This document shows, piece after piece, positions 32,790 through 41,953 of a DNA stretch of 64,000 nucleotides. How positions within the stretch are numbered: position 1 is the first letter of the stretch; each line of letters opens with the position of its first letter. The stretch lies in NCBI GenBank assembly GCA_963749145.1, contig CAVVLN010000005.1:744001-808000 (forward strand), read 5' to 3'. The notes beneath the pieces were generated by a model. The model worked only from the letters and a program-made list of their open reading frames with translations. It was not told the origin of the DNA and made no database searches. The position numbers and the translations under genes are program-made. Source of the stretch: JASHPR01 sp963749145. GTDB taxonomy: Bacteria > Actinomycetota > Actinomycetes > Streptosporangiales > Streptosporangiaceae.

Positions 32790-34719
32790 ATGGTCGCCGT
32801 CATCGAGATCATCGTGCTGGTGGTGCTGCTGGCCGCGGTGGGCGGGCGCCTGCTGGGGGTGCGGCTGGCGCTGGGCCGCATGGCGCTGGCCGGGCTGGCC
32901 GGCGTCGCGGCCGGCATCGCGTTCGGGTACCTGGTCTGGCAGCGCGATCACGACCACGTCACCGCCCCGGTGGTGGGCGCCGGGGTACTCGCCGCGGTCG
33001 TGGCCATGATGCTGGTGATGGTGCTGGCCGAGCTGCTGGCCCGGCCGGGCCGCCGCGATCTGGTGCCTACTGGCCTGCCGCACCCGGGGCGGGCGCTGCG
33101 CCGGACGGCGCGAAACGCCCGCCGGTACGGGCAGCTGACCAGGATCGCGGCCCGGCACGGGCTGGCCAGCCCCGCCGTGGCGCGAGCCGACCCCGGCCAG
33201 GTGGCCCGCTGGCTGCGGCCCGCGCTGGAGCAAGCCGGCCCGATCTTCGTCAAGCTCGGCCAGGTCCTGTCCACCCGGACCGACCTGCTGCCCGAGCCGG
33301 TGACCACCGAGCTGGCCACGCTGCAAGACCACGTCCCCCCCCGCGCCGTGGCCGCAAATCCACGCCCTGCTGACCGAAGAACTAGGCCAAGACCCCGGCC
33401 AGATCTTCAAGAGCATCGAGCCCGAGCCGCTGGCCAGCGCGTCGGTGGCGCAGGCGCACGCGGCCTGGCGCGCCGACGGCACCGCCGTCGTCCTGAAGGT
33501 GCAGCGGCCCGGGACGGACGAGCAGGTCACCCGGGACCTGGAAATGATCCGGCGCCTGGCCCGCCGCGCCGAAGCCGGATCCGAGCTGGCCCGCGCCTGG
33601 CAAGTCAGCGACCTCGCCCAGGGCTTCGCTGACGCCCTCGCCCAGGAACTCGACTTCCGGGCCGAGGCCCGCAACATCGCCGTGATCGCCGCGGCCGCGC
33701 CACCCGACGCCAGCGTGCTCATCCCCGCCGTGCACACCGACATCTCCTCCCGCCGGCTGCTGGTACTGGAGCGGTTCGACGGCGTCTCCGTCCGCGACGC
33801 CGGCCCCGAACTGGACAAGCTGGGGGCCGACCGGCACGCCCTGGCCCGCGGGCTGCTGCGCGACCTGCTCCGCCAGATCCTCCTCCAGGGCACCTTCCAT
33901 GCTGACCCGCATCCCGGCAACGTGCTGGTCTTGCGGACCGGGCAGCTCGGGCTGATCGACTTCGGCTCGGCCGGCCGGCTCGACATCGGCCAGCAAGCCG
34001 CCCTCCGGCAACTGCTCGCCGCGATCGCCCAGCGCGACCCCGCCGGGCTGTACGACGCCGTCACCGAACTCGCCGCCACCCGGCCAGCCGCCGACCAGGA
34101 CGCCCTCGAGCAGACCATCGCCGTCTTCATGACCCGCTACCTCGGCCCGGGCATGACCGTCGATGCCGCCCTCATCCGCGGCCTGCTCACCATGCTGGCC
34201 GCCGCCGGCATCGCCTTCCCCGCGGTCATCGGCGGCGTCTTCCGCGCCCTGACCGTCCTCGACGGCACCCTGCGCGCCCTGGCTCCCGGCTTCGACATCG
34301 CCGCTGAATCCCAGGCCCTGGCCCGGCAGATCGCCGGCCACCAGCTCGCCCCCGCCTCACTGCGCGACGCCGCCACCAGCGAACTGCTCACCCTGCTGCC
34401 GATGCTGCGCAAGCTGCCACGCCGTGCCGACAAGATCACCGCCGCGATGGCCCAGGGCCGTTTCACCACCAGCCTGCGGCTGTTCAGCGATCCGCACGAC
34501 GTGTCAGTGATCACCACCCTGGTCAACCGGGCCGTCTTGGGCCTGCTGGGGGCCGCGCTCGGCATGATGTCGGTCATCCTGCTGCTCCCCCCCGGCTCCC
34601 CCCGCCTCGCCCAGGGCCTCACCCTGCTGCAGCTGTTCGGCTACGTCGGCCTGTTCCTCGCCGTCACGCTGATACTGCGCGTCGTCCTGGAAATCCTCAG
34701 CCCCTCCCGACGCCGGTGA
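32790..34719 (+). pseudogene. AarF/UbiB (ABC1) atypical kinase split by a C8-tract frameshift
   Basis: The first frame (from ATG 32790 after AGGAGG) encodes two helices, then 'PIFVKLGQVLSTRTDLLPE', the KxGQ motif of UbiB proteins, and 'LATLQDHVPP'. At the run of eight C (33335-33342) the frame is lost. One base fewer would restore 'APWPQIHALLTEELGQ' and the rest of the kinase: the Ala-rich 'ASASVAQAHAA', Lys in 'TAVVLKVQRPG', 'HADPHPGNVLVL', 'GLIDFGSAG' and two C-terminal helices, ending at 34719. All catalytic motifs survive, so this is either a recent frameshift, a sequence error, or translational slippage. UbiB proteins support quinone biosynthesis or lipid homeostasis. Confidence 0.85.
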
Positions 34720-34852
34720 CCGCGGCCGGGCCATCGACTCGTACGTGCTCATCCCGGTGGACAAGAAACCACGCGCAATCGAACGGTCGGGCGGCCAGAT
34801 CACCCGGCGCTACGCGAGGCGGTCGCGTGCACGAGCATCCGCAAGGTCGTGA

Positions 34853-35566
34853 TCACCGGGGTCGGTCGGGGATGACCGGCACGCAGACCAGGAAGGTCGT
34901 TCCGGGGCCGGGCTCCCGGCTGGTCACCGACACCGTGCCGCCGTGCGCTGCAGCCAGTTCCCTGACCATGGCCAGCCCGAGGCCGCTGCCGCCACTGGTC
35001 CACGACCGGTCATCGTCGAGGCGGGCGAACCGTTCCCAGATCCGCTCGCGGTCTGCCGCCGGTATCCCGGGCCCGTCATCGGACACCGACACCACGGCGT
35101 GGCGGCCGTCCTGCCGCACGGACAGCTCCACGATGCTGGCGGCATACCGCAGGGCGTTGTCCACCACGTTGGCCTCCCGGCGCAACCGCTCGACCGGCCG
35201 CAGCGCCCAGCCCGCCGTCAGCCAGCACACCACCGCCACCACCGCCAGGGCGCCCACGGCCAGCGCCGCGGTGAACTCGGCCACCTTCCGGGCCTGCGCC
35301 GCGGCCGGGTCCAGGGACATCGCGGCCACCACGGTCTCGGGTCCGCGGGGCGCCGCCGCCCGGACCGCGTACACCGCCACGCCGGACGCCGCCAGGAACG
35401 CCGGATGGCTTAGCACCGCCTGCTGGCTGCTCCGGCCGCCCGGCAGCCGGTACATCGCCGGCCCAGCGGCCGAGGCAGGGTCCCCGGTGACCACGTGGTT
35501 CGTGGCGTCCAGCACCTGGATCCGCGGCACCCCCGACGCTACCGGCATCGGGATCGGGTCCGGCAC
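34853..35566 (-). pseudogene. Histidine kinase remnant with the DHp (phospho-acceptor) domain deleted
   Basis: The 237-residue frame has an extracytoplasmic sensor piece ('GVPRIQVLDATNHVVTG') and a helix at about residues 113-140. It then reads 'LRPVERLRREA' (start of HAMP) and jumps directly to 'NVVDNALRYAASIVELSV' (N box) of the HATPase domain. 'SDDGPGIP' (G1) and 'SGGSGLGLAMVRELAAAHGG' (G2) follow. HAMP remainder and the His-bearing HisKA helices are absent, an in-frame deletion of roughly 110-130 residues. The first membrane helix is also missing. No response regulator adjoins. It cannot autophosphorylate and is most likely dead. Confidence 0.8.
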
Positions 35567-35707
35567 CTGCTACAGAGCGCGGCCTGCCCGCGCCCCCACC
35601 GCCACCTCGCCGAGCCGGAACCCTCCGCATCCATGCCCGGACCGCGCTCGTTGCCGCGCCGAAGCCGTGCACCAGATCATCGATGGCGGTGAACCCCGCC
35701 CGGATGA

Positions 35708-36007
35708 TCACGGCTGCGCAGGCACGATCAGCTCGCGGCCGCGGTAGAACCCCTCGTGCTCGCTCAGGACGTAGGGAGCCATCGCCGCACGCCGACGCGT
35801 TTCCTCCCACGATGCCCGCCATGTTTCACATGACTCCCGGGAGACCCACGACGACACGCCGATGATCTCCTGCTCGTCGTCAGACCAGTATGCGTACGCG
35901 TGCAGCATGCCGTCGGGATGACGCTCGGGTCGCCAGGTCCGCTTGAAGTCAGCCAGCGTGCCTGGCTTGATCCGGCGCGTTGTCATCCAGACAAAATCCT
36001 CCTCCAT
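35708..36007 (-). CDS. Small dimeric alpha-beta barrel / NIPSNAP-like protein
   Basis: The 99-residue product begins 'MEEDFVWMTTRRIKPGTLAD', then 'GMLHAYAYWSDDEQEIIGVS', with 'PYVLSEHEGFYRGRELIVP' at the end. This is the strand-helix pattern of the antibiotic-biosynthesis-monooxygenase/EthD-like fold. ATG 36007 has GGGGAGG six bases upstream on the minus strand. No catalytic residues are assigned with confidence. Members may degrade heme, act as monooxygenases or be stress proteins. It stands alone between the kinase remnant and degraded DNA. Confidence 0.62.
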   Translation of the reverse strand: MEEDFVWMTTRRIKPGTLADFKRTWRPERHPDGMLHAYAYWSDDEQEIIGVSSWVSRESCETWRASWEETRRRAAMAPYVLSEHEGFYRGRELIVPAQP

Positions 36008-36388
36008 CGCGACCTCCCCAGACCGGCGCGGGATGGCCGCGGCCGACCCGGCCGACGGCAACCCCTGGGATGTCTTACCGAGTATTCCTGGTGCCAGGTC
36101 AGCAAGGCAAAGGCGGATCAGGACGCGGCCGTCATGTGCCCAAGATCGGCAGCCGCGAGAGCTACCAGCCTGGTGGGCTAGCGACGTCGCCGTCGCCGAG
36201 CGCGCCGTCGCGACCGAGGAATGATCACCGGCAGCGCGCAAGGCAATCCGCGAACAGAAGAAGCAGGAGCACAAGGAAACCTGTCAACGGCGCGTGGACG
36301 CGCTGAAGGCGAAGTTCCGCAAGCAATAGACGCGACCGACCAATAGACGCGACCGACTGCGCTCCTCCCATCCCCGAGGAAGGGGCGG
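36008..36388. other. Gap with one coding-like stretch
   Basis: No complete gene. On the plus strand, 36222-36329 reads a Lys/Glu-rich coiled stretch ('KAIREQKKQEHKETC', then 'RRVDALKAKFRKQ') ending at TAG, with normal codon bias but no start. It is probably the 3' end of a lost small gene. Confidence 0.35.
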
Positions 36389-36978
36389 GTGTGCTTCTGG
36401 GCCTCCGAGCAGCTGGTCGCCGCCCGCGCCGTGCTGCTGATCATTTGGGTCGAAGTGCTGGCGCTGTTCCGCGGCATCACCGAGATCGTGCTCGCATTCC
36501 CAAGAGCGCGCATGCGGCAGCTTCGCGACCTGCTGGACTACCTGGAGAGCGCCTGGCAGGAACCCGACGACGGCATGTGGGAGGCACGCGGGCCGCGGCG
36601 GCACTACACCCAGTCGAAAGTGATGGCCTGGCTCGCCTTCGACCGCGCCATCGCGCTGGCCAAGCGCTTCAAGCTGGAGGGCCCGGTGCGGCGCTGGGAG
36701 CAGATCCGGGCCTAGATCCACGATCAGATCCTCGAGCGGGCCTACGACCCGCAGCGCCACGCCTTCACCCAATCCTATGGCTCGGCGGCGCTGGACGCCG
36801 CGCGCTGATGGTCGGGCTGGTCGGCCTGCTGGAGCCGGCCGACCACCGTTTCACCAACACCATCGACGCGGTCCGCCGCGAGCTCGGCCACGATGGCCTC
36901 ATCTCGCGCTACTCGACCGACGCCACCGACGATGGCCTGTCCGGCAGGCCAGCCCCCGTGAAGCCGAGGCGACCCTAG
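36389..36978 (+). pseudogene. Chimeric remnant: HdeD-like helices joined to a GH15 fragment
   Basis: The start of the frame ('AARAVLLIIWVEVLALFRGI') is like the last helices of an HdeD/DUF308 membrane protein. From about 36505 it becomes 'LLDYLESAWQEPDDGMWEAR', 'GPRRHYTQSKVMAWLAFDRA' and 'RFKLEGPVRRWEQIRA', the catalytic-barrel region of glycoside hydrolase 15 (glucoamylase/trehalase). There is an in-frame TAG at 36713, after which 'YDPQRHAFTQSYGSAALDAA' continues. A further shift gives 'VGLVGLLEPADHRFTNTIDA', 'DDGLSG', and stop near 36978. Deletion, nonsense and frameshift together make this a true fossil. Confidence 0.82.
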
Positions 36979-37000
36979 CAACGTATCCGGCGGCATTCCG

Positions 37001-37341
37001 TCAGCTGGTGAGGGCGATGGCCAGGTAGGCGAGCGTGAGGGCGAGGACGAGCAGGGCCGGTGCCGTCTCCTTCCCGCTGTCTGCTGCCTGCCGGTGGGTG
37101 ATCAGCGCGCCGAGGAGCAGCAGAGCCATCCCGGCGGCTGCGGCCAGGCCGAGGGGGTGCCACCACAGGCCGATCAGGATGCCTGCGGCGGCGGCGAGTT
37201 CGGCGACCCCGATGAGCCGGTACCTGGGCCATGGGATCTCGAAGTGCGCGGCGGACTGCCGCATCTTCGGGTGGCCAGCAGCTTGCCCGCCGCCGGGAGG
37301 AGGCAGGCCGCGGCCAGCAGCAGCGAGACGGTGACGAACAT
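37001..37341 (-). pseudogene. DoxX-family membrane protein with N-terminal frameshift
   Basis: ATG 37341 begins 'MFVTVSLLLAAACLLPAAGK' (helix 1). One base is missing near 37275, and the next frame gives 'GHPKMRQSAAHFEIPWPRYR', 'LIGVAELAAAAGILIGLWW' and two further helices to TGA at 37001. The combined product is the standard four-helix, about 113-residue DoxX-like protein. It lies nine bases after the hydroxylase gene at the end of the aromatic operon. Everything apart from the single missing G looks functional, so a consensus error is a serious alternative to real inactivation. Confidence 0.75.
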
Positions 37342-37350
37342 GGGAACCTC

Positions 37351-39084
37351 TTAGCGGGTGGCCGGGGACGGGTCGGCGGGATTGGTCTGAGCTGGTGGGT
37401 GAGCCGCTGCCGGGCACCCGCACACGGCAGCGGCCGGGATGTGCCAGGGCAGGCGGGGCAGCCGGCCCCGGGGTTCGACTGCCGCGACCACGCGGTCCGG
37501 GCGCACGACGACCGTCAGCGCCGGGTTGGCCGCCAGGGCCTGCAGGCCTGCGGCCTGTCCGTCGGCGGCGAGGTGGATGTCGATCCAGTCGGTGTCTGGG
37601 CCGGCGCCTGGTCGCTCAGGGCTTCTGGCGCCGGGTGCTGTGCCGCTGGTCCGCACGAGGACGAGGCCATGCCGGCGGCAGTAATCCGCCAGGCCGGCGT
37701 CGGGGCGCCGCGCGGTCAGCACGGCCGCCCGGCCAGCCAGGACGGCGTCCAGCCGTGCGGGCGGGCCGTCACCGGTGGCCACCAGCGGGTTGGCGATCAG
37801 GCCGCCGGGCCGCAGCGCGGCGGGGATGCCGGACGGGAGGAGGCGCCGCGGGGTGGGCTGCAGGGCGCCAGTCTTCAGCCGCGGCGTCGCGATGGCGCCC
37901 ATGGCCTGGCAAACCCGCTCGCTGCGGACGGCCGCGGCCAGGGCGATCCGGCGGACGGCGGCAGCGCGGTCCTGGCCGCCGGTCATCGCCCAGCCGACCC
38001 TGACGGCCTTTTTCACCAGGGCCGTGGCGTGCGGGCGGCGTTCGCTGTCGTAGCTGTCGAGCAGGTCTTCCCCGGCCCGGCCGGTGAGCACGTACGCGAG
38101 TTTCCAGGCCAGGTTGTCGGCGTCGCGCAGCCCGCCTGCCAGGCCCTGCCCGATGAACGGCGGGGTGAGGTGGGCGGCGTCACCCAGCAGGAAGATCCGC
38201 CCGCTGCGGAAGCGGGATGCCATCTGGGCGCGGAAGGTGTAGGTCGCGCTGCGGATGATCTGCAGGCCGGCCAGGTCGCTGCGCCCGGTCCAGGGCTGCA
38301 GCAGCTGGCCGAGGGCCTGCGGGGTGATCAGGTCGGCTTCGTCCTCGCCGTCGCGCAGCCGGAACTCCCAGCGGTACCGGTCCCCGGTGACCTGCATGAA
38401 GGTGGCGGCCCGGGCCGGGTCGCAGATCTGCTCGACGCCGTCCCAGGTGTCCAGGCCGTTGCTGACGCGGATGTCGACCACGAGCCAACGTTCGGTGAAG
38501 CCGAGGTCATCCATGGTGATCCCGGCCAGTTCCCGGATGGTGCTGTTGGCGCCGTCGCAGCCCAGCACGACCGGGCCGGTGAACGTCTGCGTTTCCCCGG
38601 CGGCGCGGGCGTGCACCCGCACCTGTCCCGTGGGGTCCGAGGTGACCGGGCCGACGGTGCCGTCCAGCCCGGTCACCTCGGCGCCGCGGCGGAATGTGAT
38701 CAGCGGATGCCGCTCGACCCGGGCGAACATCAGTTCTTCCAGGTCGGGCTGGTGGAACATGTTCGCCTGCGGGAAGCCGTGCTGGCTGGCCTGGTGGTCG
38801 CGGCTGAACTCGGCCATCACGCGGTGGTTGGCGTCGAGCAGGCGCAGCCCGCTGCCGGGGCGGGACCGGGCCAGGAATCCCTCGCTCACCCCGATCCGGC
38901 CCAGGGTCCGGGCGACCTCGTCGTCCAGGTGCACCGCGCGGGGCAGGGGGTGGGGCTGGGTGTGGCGCTCCAGCAGGGTGACGGGGATCCCGAAGTCGGC
39001 GAGTAGGAGGGAAACGGTGCAGCCGGCCGGTCCGGCGCCCACGGCGATGACGGGTTCCTGGGTGATGGGGTTCTGGTCGTTCAC
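37351..39084 (-). CDS. FAD-dependent aromatic hydroxylase, MhpA/PheA-like
   Basis: A 577-residue class A flavoprotein monooxygenase that hydroxylates a phenolic ring ortho to an existing hydroxyl using NAD(P)H and O2. Visible motifs are the N-terminal dinucleotide fold 'VGAGPAGCTVSLLLADFG', the DG motif in 'VLGCDGANSTIRELAG' and the GD motif in 'IFLLGDAAHLTPPFIGQGL'. A C-terminal thioredoxin-like domain follows, as in phenol and 3-hydroxyphenylpropionate hydroxylases. Its ATG overlaps the stop of the upstream CoA ligase by 4 bp. Fourth in a coupled operon after the dioxygenase, hydrolase and ligase, it probably produces the catechol that the first gene product cleaves. Confidence 0.9.
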   Translation of the reverse strand: MNDQNPITQEPVIAVGAGPAGCTVSLLLADFGIPVTLLERHTQPHPLPRAVHLDDEVARTLGRIGVSEGFLARSRPGSGLRLLDANHRVMAEFSRDHQASQHGFPQANMFHQPDLEELMFARVERHPLITFRRGAEVTGLDGTVGPVTSDPTGQVRVHARAAGETQTFTGPVVLGCDGANSTIRELAGITMDDLGFTERWLVVDIRVSNGLDTWDGVEQICDPARAATFMQVTGDRYRWEFRLRDGEDEADLITPQALGQLLQPWTGRSDLAGLQIIRSATYTFRAQMASRFRSGRIFLLGDAAHLTPPFIGQGLAGGLRDADNLAWKLAYVLTGRAGEDLLDSYDSERRPHATALVKKAVRVGWAMTGGQDRAAAVRRIALAAAVRSERVCQAMGAIATPRLKTGALQPTPRRLLPSGIPAALRPGGLIANPLVATGDGPPARLDAVLAGRAAVLTARRPDAGLADYCRRHGLVLVRTSGTAPGARSPERPGAGPDTDWIDIHLAADGQAAGLQALAANPALTVVVRPDRVVAAVEPRGRLPRLPWHIPAAAVCGCPAAAHPPAQTNPADPSPATR

Positions 39085-40988
39085 GGTCGTGTCCCTTTCT
39101 CGGCAGGCCAGTTCGCGGCGGTCTCGGCGGTGGGCGACGGCCCGGTGCGGATGGTAAGGGCGAACCCGGCGGCGGCCTGGCGGACCTGGCCGGGGTCGGC
39201 GCCGGTTACGGTGACGACCAGCCGTCCGTCTTCGTGCGCCGCGGTGGCCCGGGCATCCGCCAGGCCGGCGGCGGCCAAGGCTTCGGTGACGGCGCGGACG
39301 GCGGCGTCGGCGGCCAGCGCGGGCTTGAAGTGCTTGCCCACCTCGGTGACCGGGATCGCATCGGTTGCATAGATGCGCTTCGGCCGGGCGGCAGCCTCGC
39401 CGATGGCGGTGTCGGCCCAGGCCAGTAGTTCGGCCTCATCGAACCGGCCGCGGCCGGCCGGGACGACGTAGGCCACAGGGACCTCGCCGGAGTGCCGGTC
39501 GGGACGGCCGACGGCCGCCGCGGCGCGGACCGCCGGGTGGGTCAGCAGCGCGTCCTCGATCACCCGGGGATCGATGTTGTGGCCGCCGCGGATGATCAGG
39601 TCCTTGGCCCGGCCGGTGAGATAGACGAAGCCGTCGGCGTCGACGCGGCCCAGGTCGCCGGTGTCCAGCCAGCCGTCGCGGACGATGCCGTCCCGGCTCA
39701 CCCGGGGGCCGCCCAGGCGGGGGTCGGTGACGTAGCCGGCGAACACCGCGGGCCCGCCGATGGCCAGCACGCCGGTCTCGCCCGGGGTGCAGTCCGCCCA
39801 GGATCCGTCGTCGGCGATCCGGACGGCTTTGACCTGTTGCCCGGGCAGGGCGCGGCCGACCGACCCGGGCCGTTCTTCGCCCGGCCTGGTCCAGGTGCTG
39901 GCGCAGGTCGCCTCGGTGAGCCCGTAGCCCTCCAGCAGGGGCCGCCCGGTGTGGGCGGCGAAGTCCTCGCGCACCGAGGCTGGCAGCGGGGACGCGCCTG
40001 CGATCGGCAGCCGCAACGCGGCGATGTCGGCGTCGACCGGGACCTGGGCCAGGGCGGCGTAGACGGTGGGGACGGCGGACATGGCCGCGATCTGGTAGTG
40101 GTCGATGATCTGCCAGAACCGGGCGTACAGGGCCTTGTCGCGGTAGCCGGCCGGGCCCGGCCACACCACCTGGGTGCCGCTGAACATGGGGGCGATGCCG
40201 GTGACGATCAGGGCGTTGACGTGAAACAACGGCAGCCCGCCCAGTACTCCCTCCCCGGGAGCCAGCCCGCTGCACAGGGCGATCCCCCCGGCGCAGGCCA
40301 GCTGGTTGGCGTGGGTGTGCGCCGCGATCTTCGGGGCGCCGGTGGTCCCCCCGGTGTGCACGAACGCCGCGAGATCGCCTGCCCGCGGCAGGTCCGCGTC
40401 GGCCAGGTGGCCGGACGGCTGGCCCGCGATCACGTCGTCCAGGTAGGCGACGAACGGCCCGCGGCCGTTCGTGGTACCGCCGGCAGGCGCGTCACCGCTC
40501 AGGTCCAGGGCGGGCGGGTCGCCGTGTGCGCCGTCGGGTCGCAGCGCGAGGACGGCGGTCATGTCGGCCTGGCGGGCCACCTCGAGCAGCCGCGGCCACA
40601 GCTGCGGGTCCAGCTCGGGACCGGCCGCGACCAGGACCCGGGATCCCGTCCGGCGGATCAGCTCGGCGATCCGCTCGCCGGACAGGACAGGGTTGACCGG
40701 GGCGGCGATCCCGACGGCCTGCGCGGCCAGCGTGGCGGCGTACAGCATCGAGGTGTTGACGCTGCTGAGCGTCACCGCGTCCGAGCGCCGGACGCCCAGA
40801 GCGGTCAGCGCGTTGGCGATCCGGGTCACCGTGCCCGCCAGCTCGGCGTAGGTCCAGGCCAGGCAGCGGGTGTAATCGGCGGGGTCCGGGATCCACTGGG
40901 TGGCGATGCCGTCGGGCCAGGTGCCGGTGGCGTCGAGCAGCAGCCGGTAGGTCGACTCCGGCAGCGGCAGTGTTTCGTGCGCGGTCAT
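39081..40988 (-). CDS. Acyl-CoA ligase (ANL superfamily AMP-binding synthetase)
   Basis: The 635-residue enzyme activates a carboxylic acid to acyl-AMP and then acyl-CoA. The phosphate-binding loop 'FVHTGGTTGAPKIAAHTHAN' is clear (about residues 213-232). 'LLEGYGLTEATCAST' supplies the adenine-binding YGxTE motif, and 'WLDTGDLGRVDADGFVYLTG' and 'IIRGGHNIDPRVIEDAL' give the hinge and C-terminal core. The catalytic Lys region is 'RPKRIYATDAIPVTEVGKHFK' with Lys near 575. A C-terminal extension of some 55 residues follows the usual end. It overlaps its neighbours by ATGA at both ends. The substrate is probably an aryl-alkanoate fed into the same pathway. Confidence 0.9.
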   Translation of the reverse strand: MTAHETLPLPESTYRLLLDATGTWPDGIATQWIPDPADYTRCLAWTYAELAGTVTRIANALTALGVRRSDAVTLSSVNTSMLYAATLAAQAVGIAAPVNPVLSGERIAELIRRTGSRVLVAAGPELDPQLWPRLLEVARQADMTAVLALRPDGAHGDPPALDLSGDAPAGGTTNGRGPFVAYLDDVIAGQPSGHLADADLPRAGDLAAFVHTGGTTGAPKIAAHTHANQLACAGGIALCSGLAPGEGVLGGLPLFHVNALIVTGIAPMFSGTQVVWPGPAGYRDKALYARFWQIIDHYQIAAMSAVPTVYAALAQVPVDADIAALRLPIAGASPLPASVREDFAAHTGRPLLEGYGLTEATCASTWTRPGEERPGSVGRALPGQQVKAVRIADDGSWADCTPGETGVLAIGGPAVFAGYVTDPRLGGPRVSRDGIVRDGWLDTGDLGRVDADGFVYLTGRAKDLIIRGGHNIDPRVIEDALLTHPAVRAAAAVGRPDRHSGEVPVAYVVPAGRGRFDEAELLAWADTAIGEAAARPKRIYATDAIPVTEVGKHFKPALAADAAVRAVTEALAAAGLADARATAAHEDGRLVVTVTGADPGQVRQAAAGFALTIRTGPSPTAETAANWPAEKGTRP

Positions 40989-41953
40989 GGCGTCTTCCCG
41001 ATAACGGTGTTGCGTTGCGTGCCGAGGTCAAGCTGCCCGTCGGGTGAGGCGATCGTTGCGGTGATGACGTCGCCGTCGCGCAGGTAGCGGGGGTTGGCCG
41101 CCTGCCGGCCGAAGAACAGCTTCCACCGGGTGGCGGGCGGCAGCAGCCCGGCGAGCAGCCCGGTGATCTTGGCCGGTGCCTTCAGCGCGGTGCCCCCGGG
41201 CGTGCCGGTCAGCAGCAGGTCGCCCGGGGCCATCGGCTGAAACCGGGACAGCAGGGTCAGCGCCCGGGCCGGCCGGACGATCATGTCCGCGGTGGTGCTG
41301 TCCTGCCGTACCTGCCCGTTCACCGACAGCGTCAGCCGCAGCGAGTCCAGCCGGGCCAGGTCCCCGGCATCGATCAGGGTCAGCCAGGGTCCCACCGGGG
41401 TGAAGGTGGGGTAGGACTTGGCCTCGTAGAACTGGGTCTTGACCAGCTGGATCTGCCGGGCGCTGACGTCGTCGGTGACCACGAGCCCGGCGACGTACCG
41501 GGCCAGGTCCTGCTCGGTCACCGTCGTGCCGACCGGCAGGTTGGCCCCGATGACCAGGCCGAGCTCGACCTCGTAGTCGAGGAACCCGACATCCTCGGGG
41601 CGGATGATGTCCCCGGCCGGGCCGGTGATGGAGTGTGAGGCCTTGCGGAAGAACGCCGCCGGGACCCGGTCCGGGTCAAACCCGGAGTCAGTCGCATGGG
41701 ACCAGTAGTTCACCGCCTGCGCGACCACCCGCGTCGGCGACGTCACCGGGCTGAGCAGGTCCAGGGACTCGGCTGCAACGGCAGCCTGCGGCATGGCAGC
41801 CGCGGTGGCCTGGGCGGCCTCGATCGCCGCGTCCAGGGCCGCCCGGTCGGCGAGCAGCACGCTGGTGGTGGCGGCCTGCAGGCCGAGCCGGACCAGGCCG
41901 GCCGGGGTCACTGCCCACCAGCCGTCCGCGGTGCGGGCCAGGCGGACGCTCAT
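40985..41953 (-). CDS. Fumarylacetoacetate hydrolase (FAH) family protein
   Basis: A 322-residue FAH-fold enzyme. 'SPTRVVAQAVNYWSHATDSG' and 'FFRKASHSITGPAGDIIRP' lead to the metal site 'FLDYEVELGLVIGANLP' (ExE acids), with the third acid in 'LVVTDDVSARQIQLVK'. 'PGDLLLTGTPGGT' is the conserved late loop. FAH-fold members hydrolyse C-C bonds, hydrate dienoates or decarboxylate intermediates after meta ring cleavage. ATG 41953 overlaps the stop of the upstream dioxygenase (ATGA), and its own stop overlaps the ligase start. It is best read as the step after the extradiol dioxygenase; hydratase or hydrolase chemistry cannot be separated by sequence. Confidence 0.9.
   Translation of the reverse strand: MSVRLARTADGWWAVTPAGLVRLGLQAATTSVLLADRAALDAAIEAAQATAAAMPQAAVAAESLDLLSPVTSPTRVVAQAVNYWSHATDSGFDPDRVPAAFFRKASHSITGPAGDIIRPEDVGFLDYEVELGLVIGANLPVGTTVTEQDLARYVAGLVVTDDVSARQIQLVKTQFYEAKSYPTFTPVGPWLTLIDAGDLARLDSLRLTLSVNGQVRQDSTTADMIVRPARALTLLSRFQPMAPGDLLLTGTPGGTALKAPAKITGLLAGLLPPATRWKLFFGRQAANPRYLRDGDVITATIASPDGQLDLGTQRNTVIGKTP

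Noticed and set aside
32031..34130. Long minus-strand open frame (699 codons) opposite the kinase and membrane genes
   Set aside because: Low-complexity Ser/Ala/Arg and Gln/His-rich translation with no motif; the plus strand encodes UbiB motifs.
37231..39006. Long plus-strand open frame (591 codons) opposite the FAD hydroxylase
   Set aside because: Antisense shadow created by high GC in third positions; composition is Gly/Arg/Ala-rich with no ribosome site or domain, while the minus-strand gene has full flavoprotein motifs.
39492..41087. Plus-strand frame of 531 codons opposite the CoA ligase
   Set aside because: Gly/Val/Arg-rich shadow; the ligase on the minus strand is unambiguous and coupled to neighbours.
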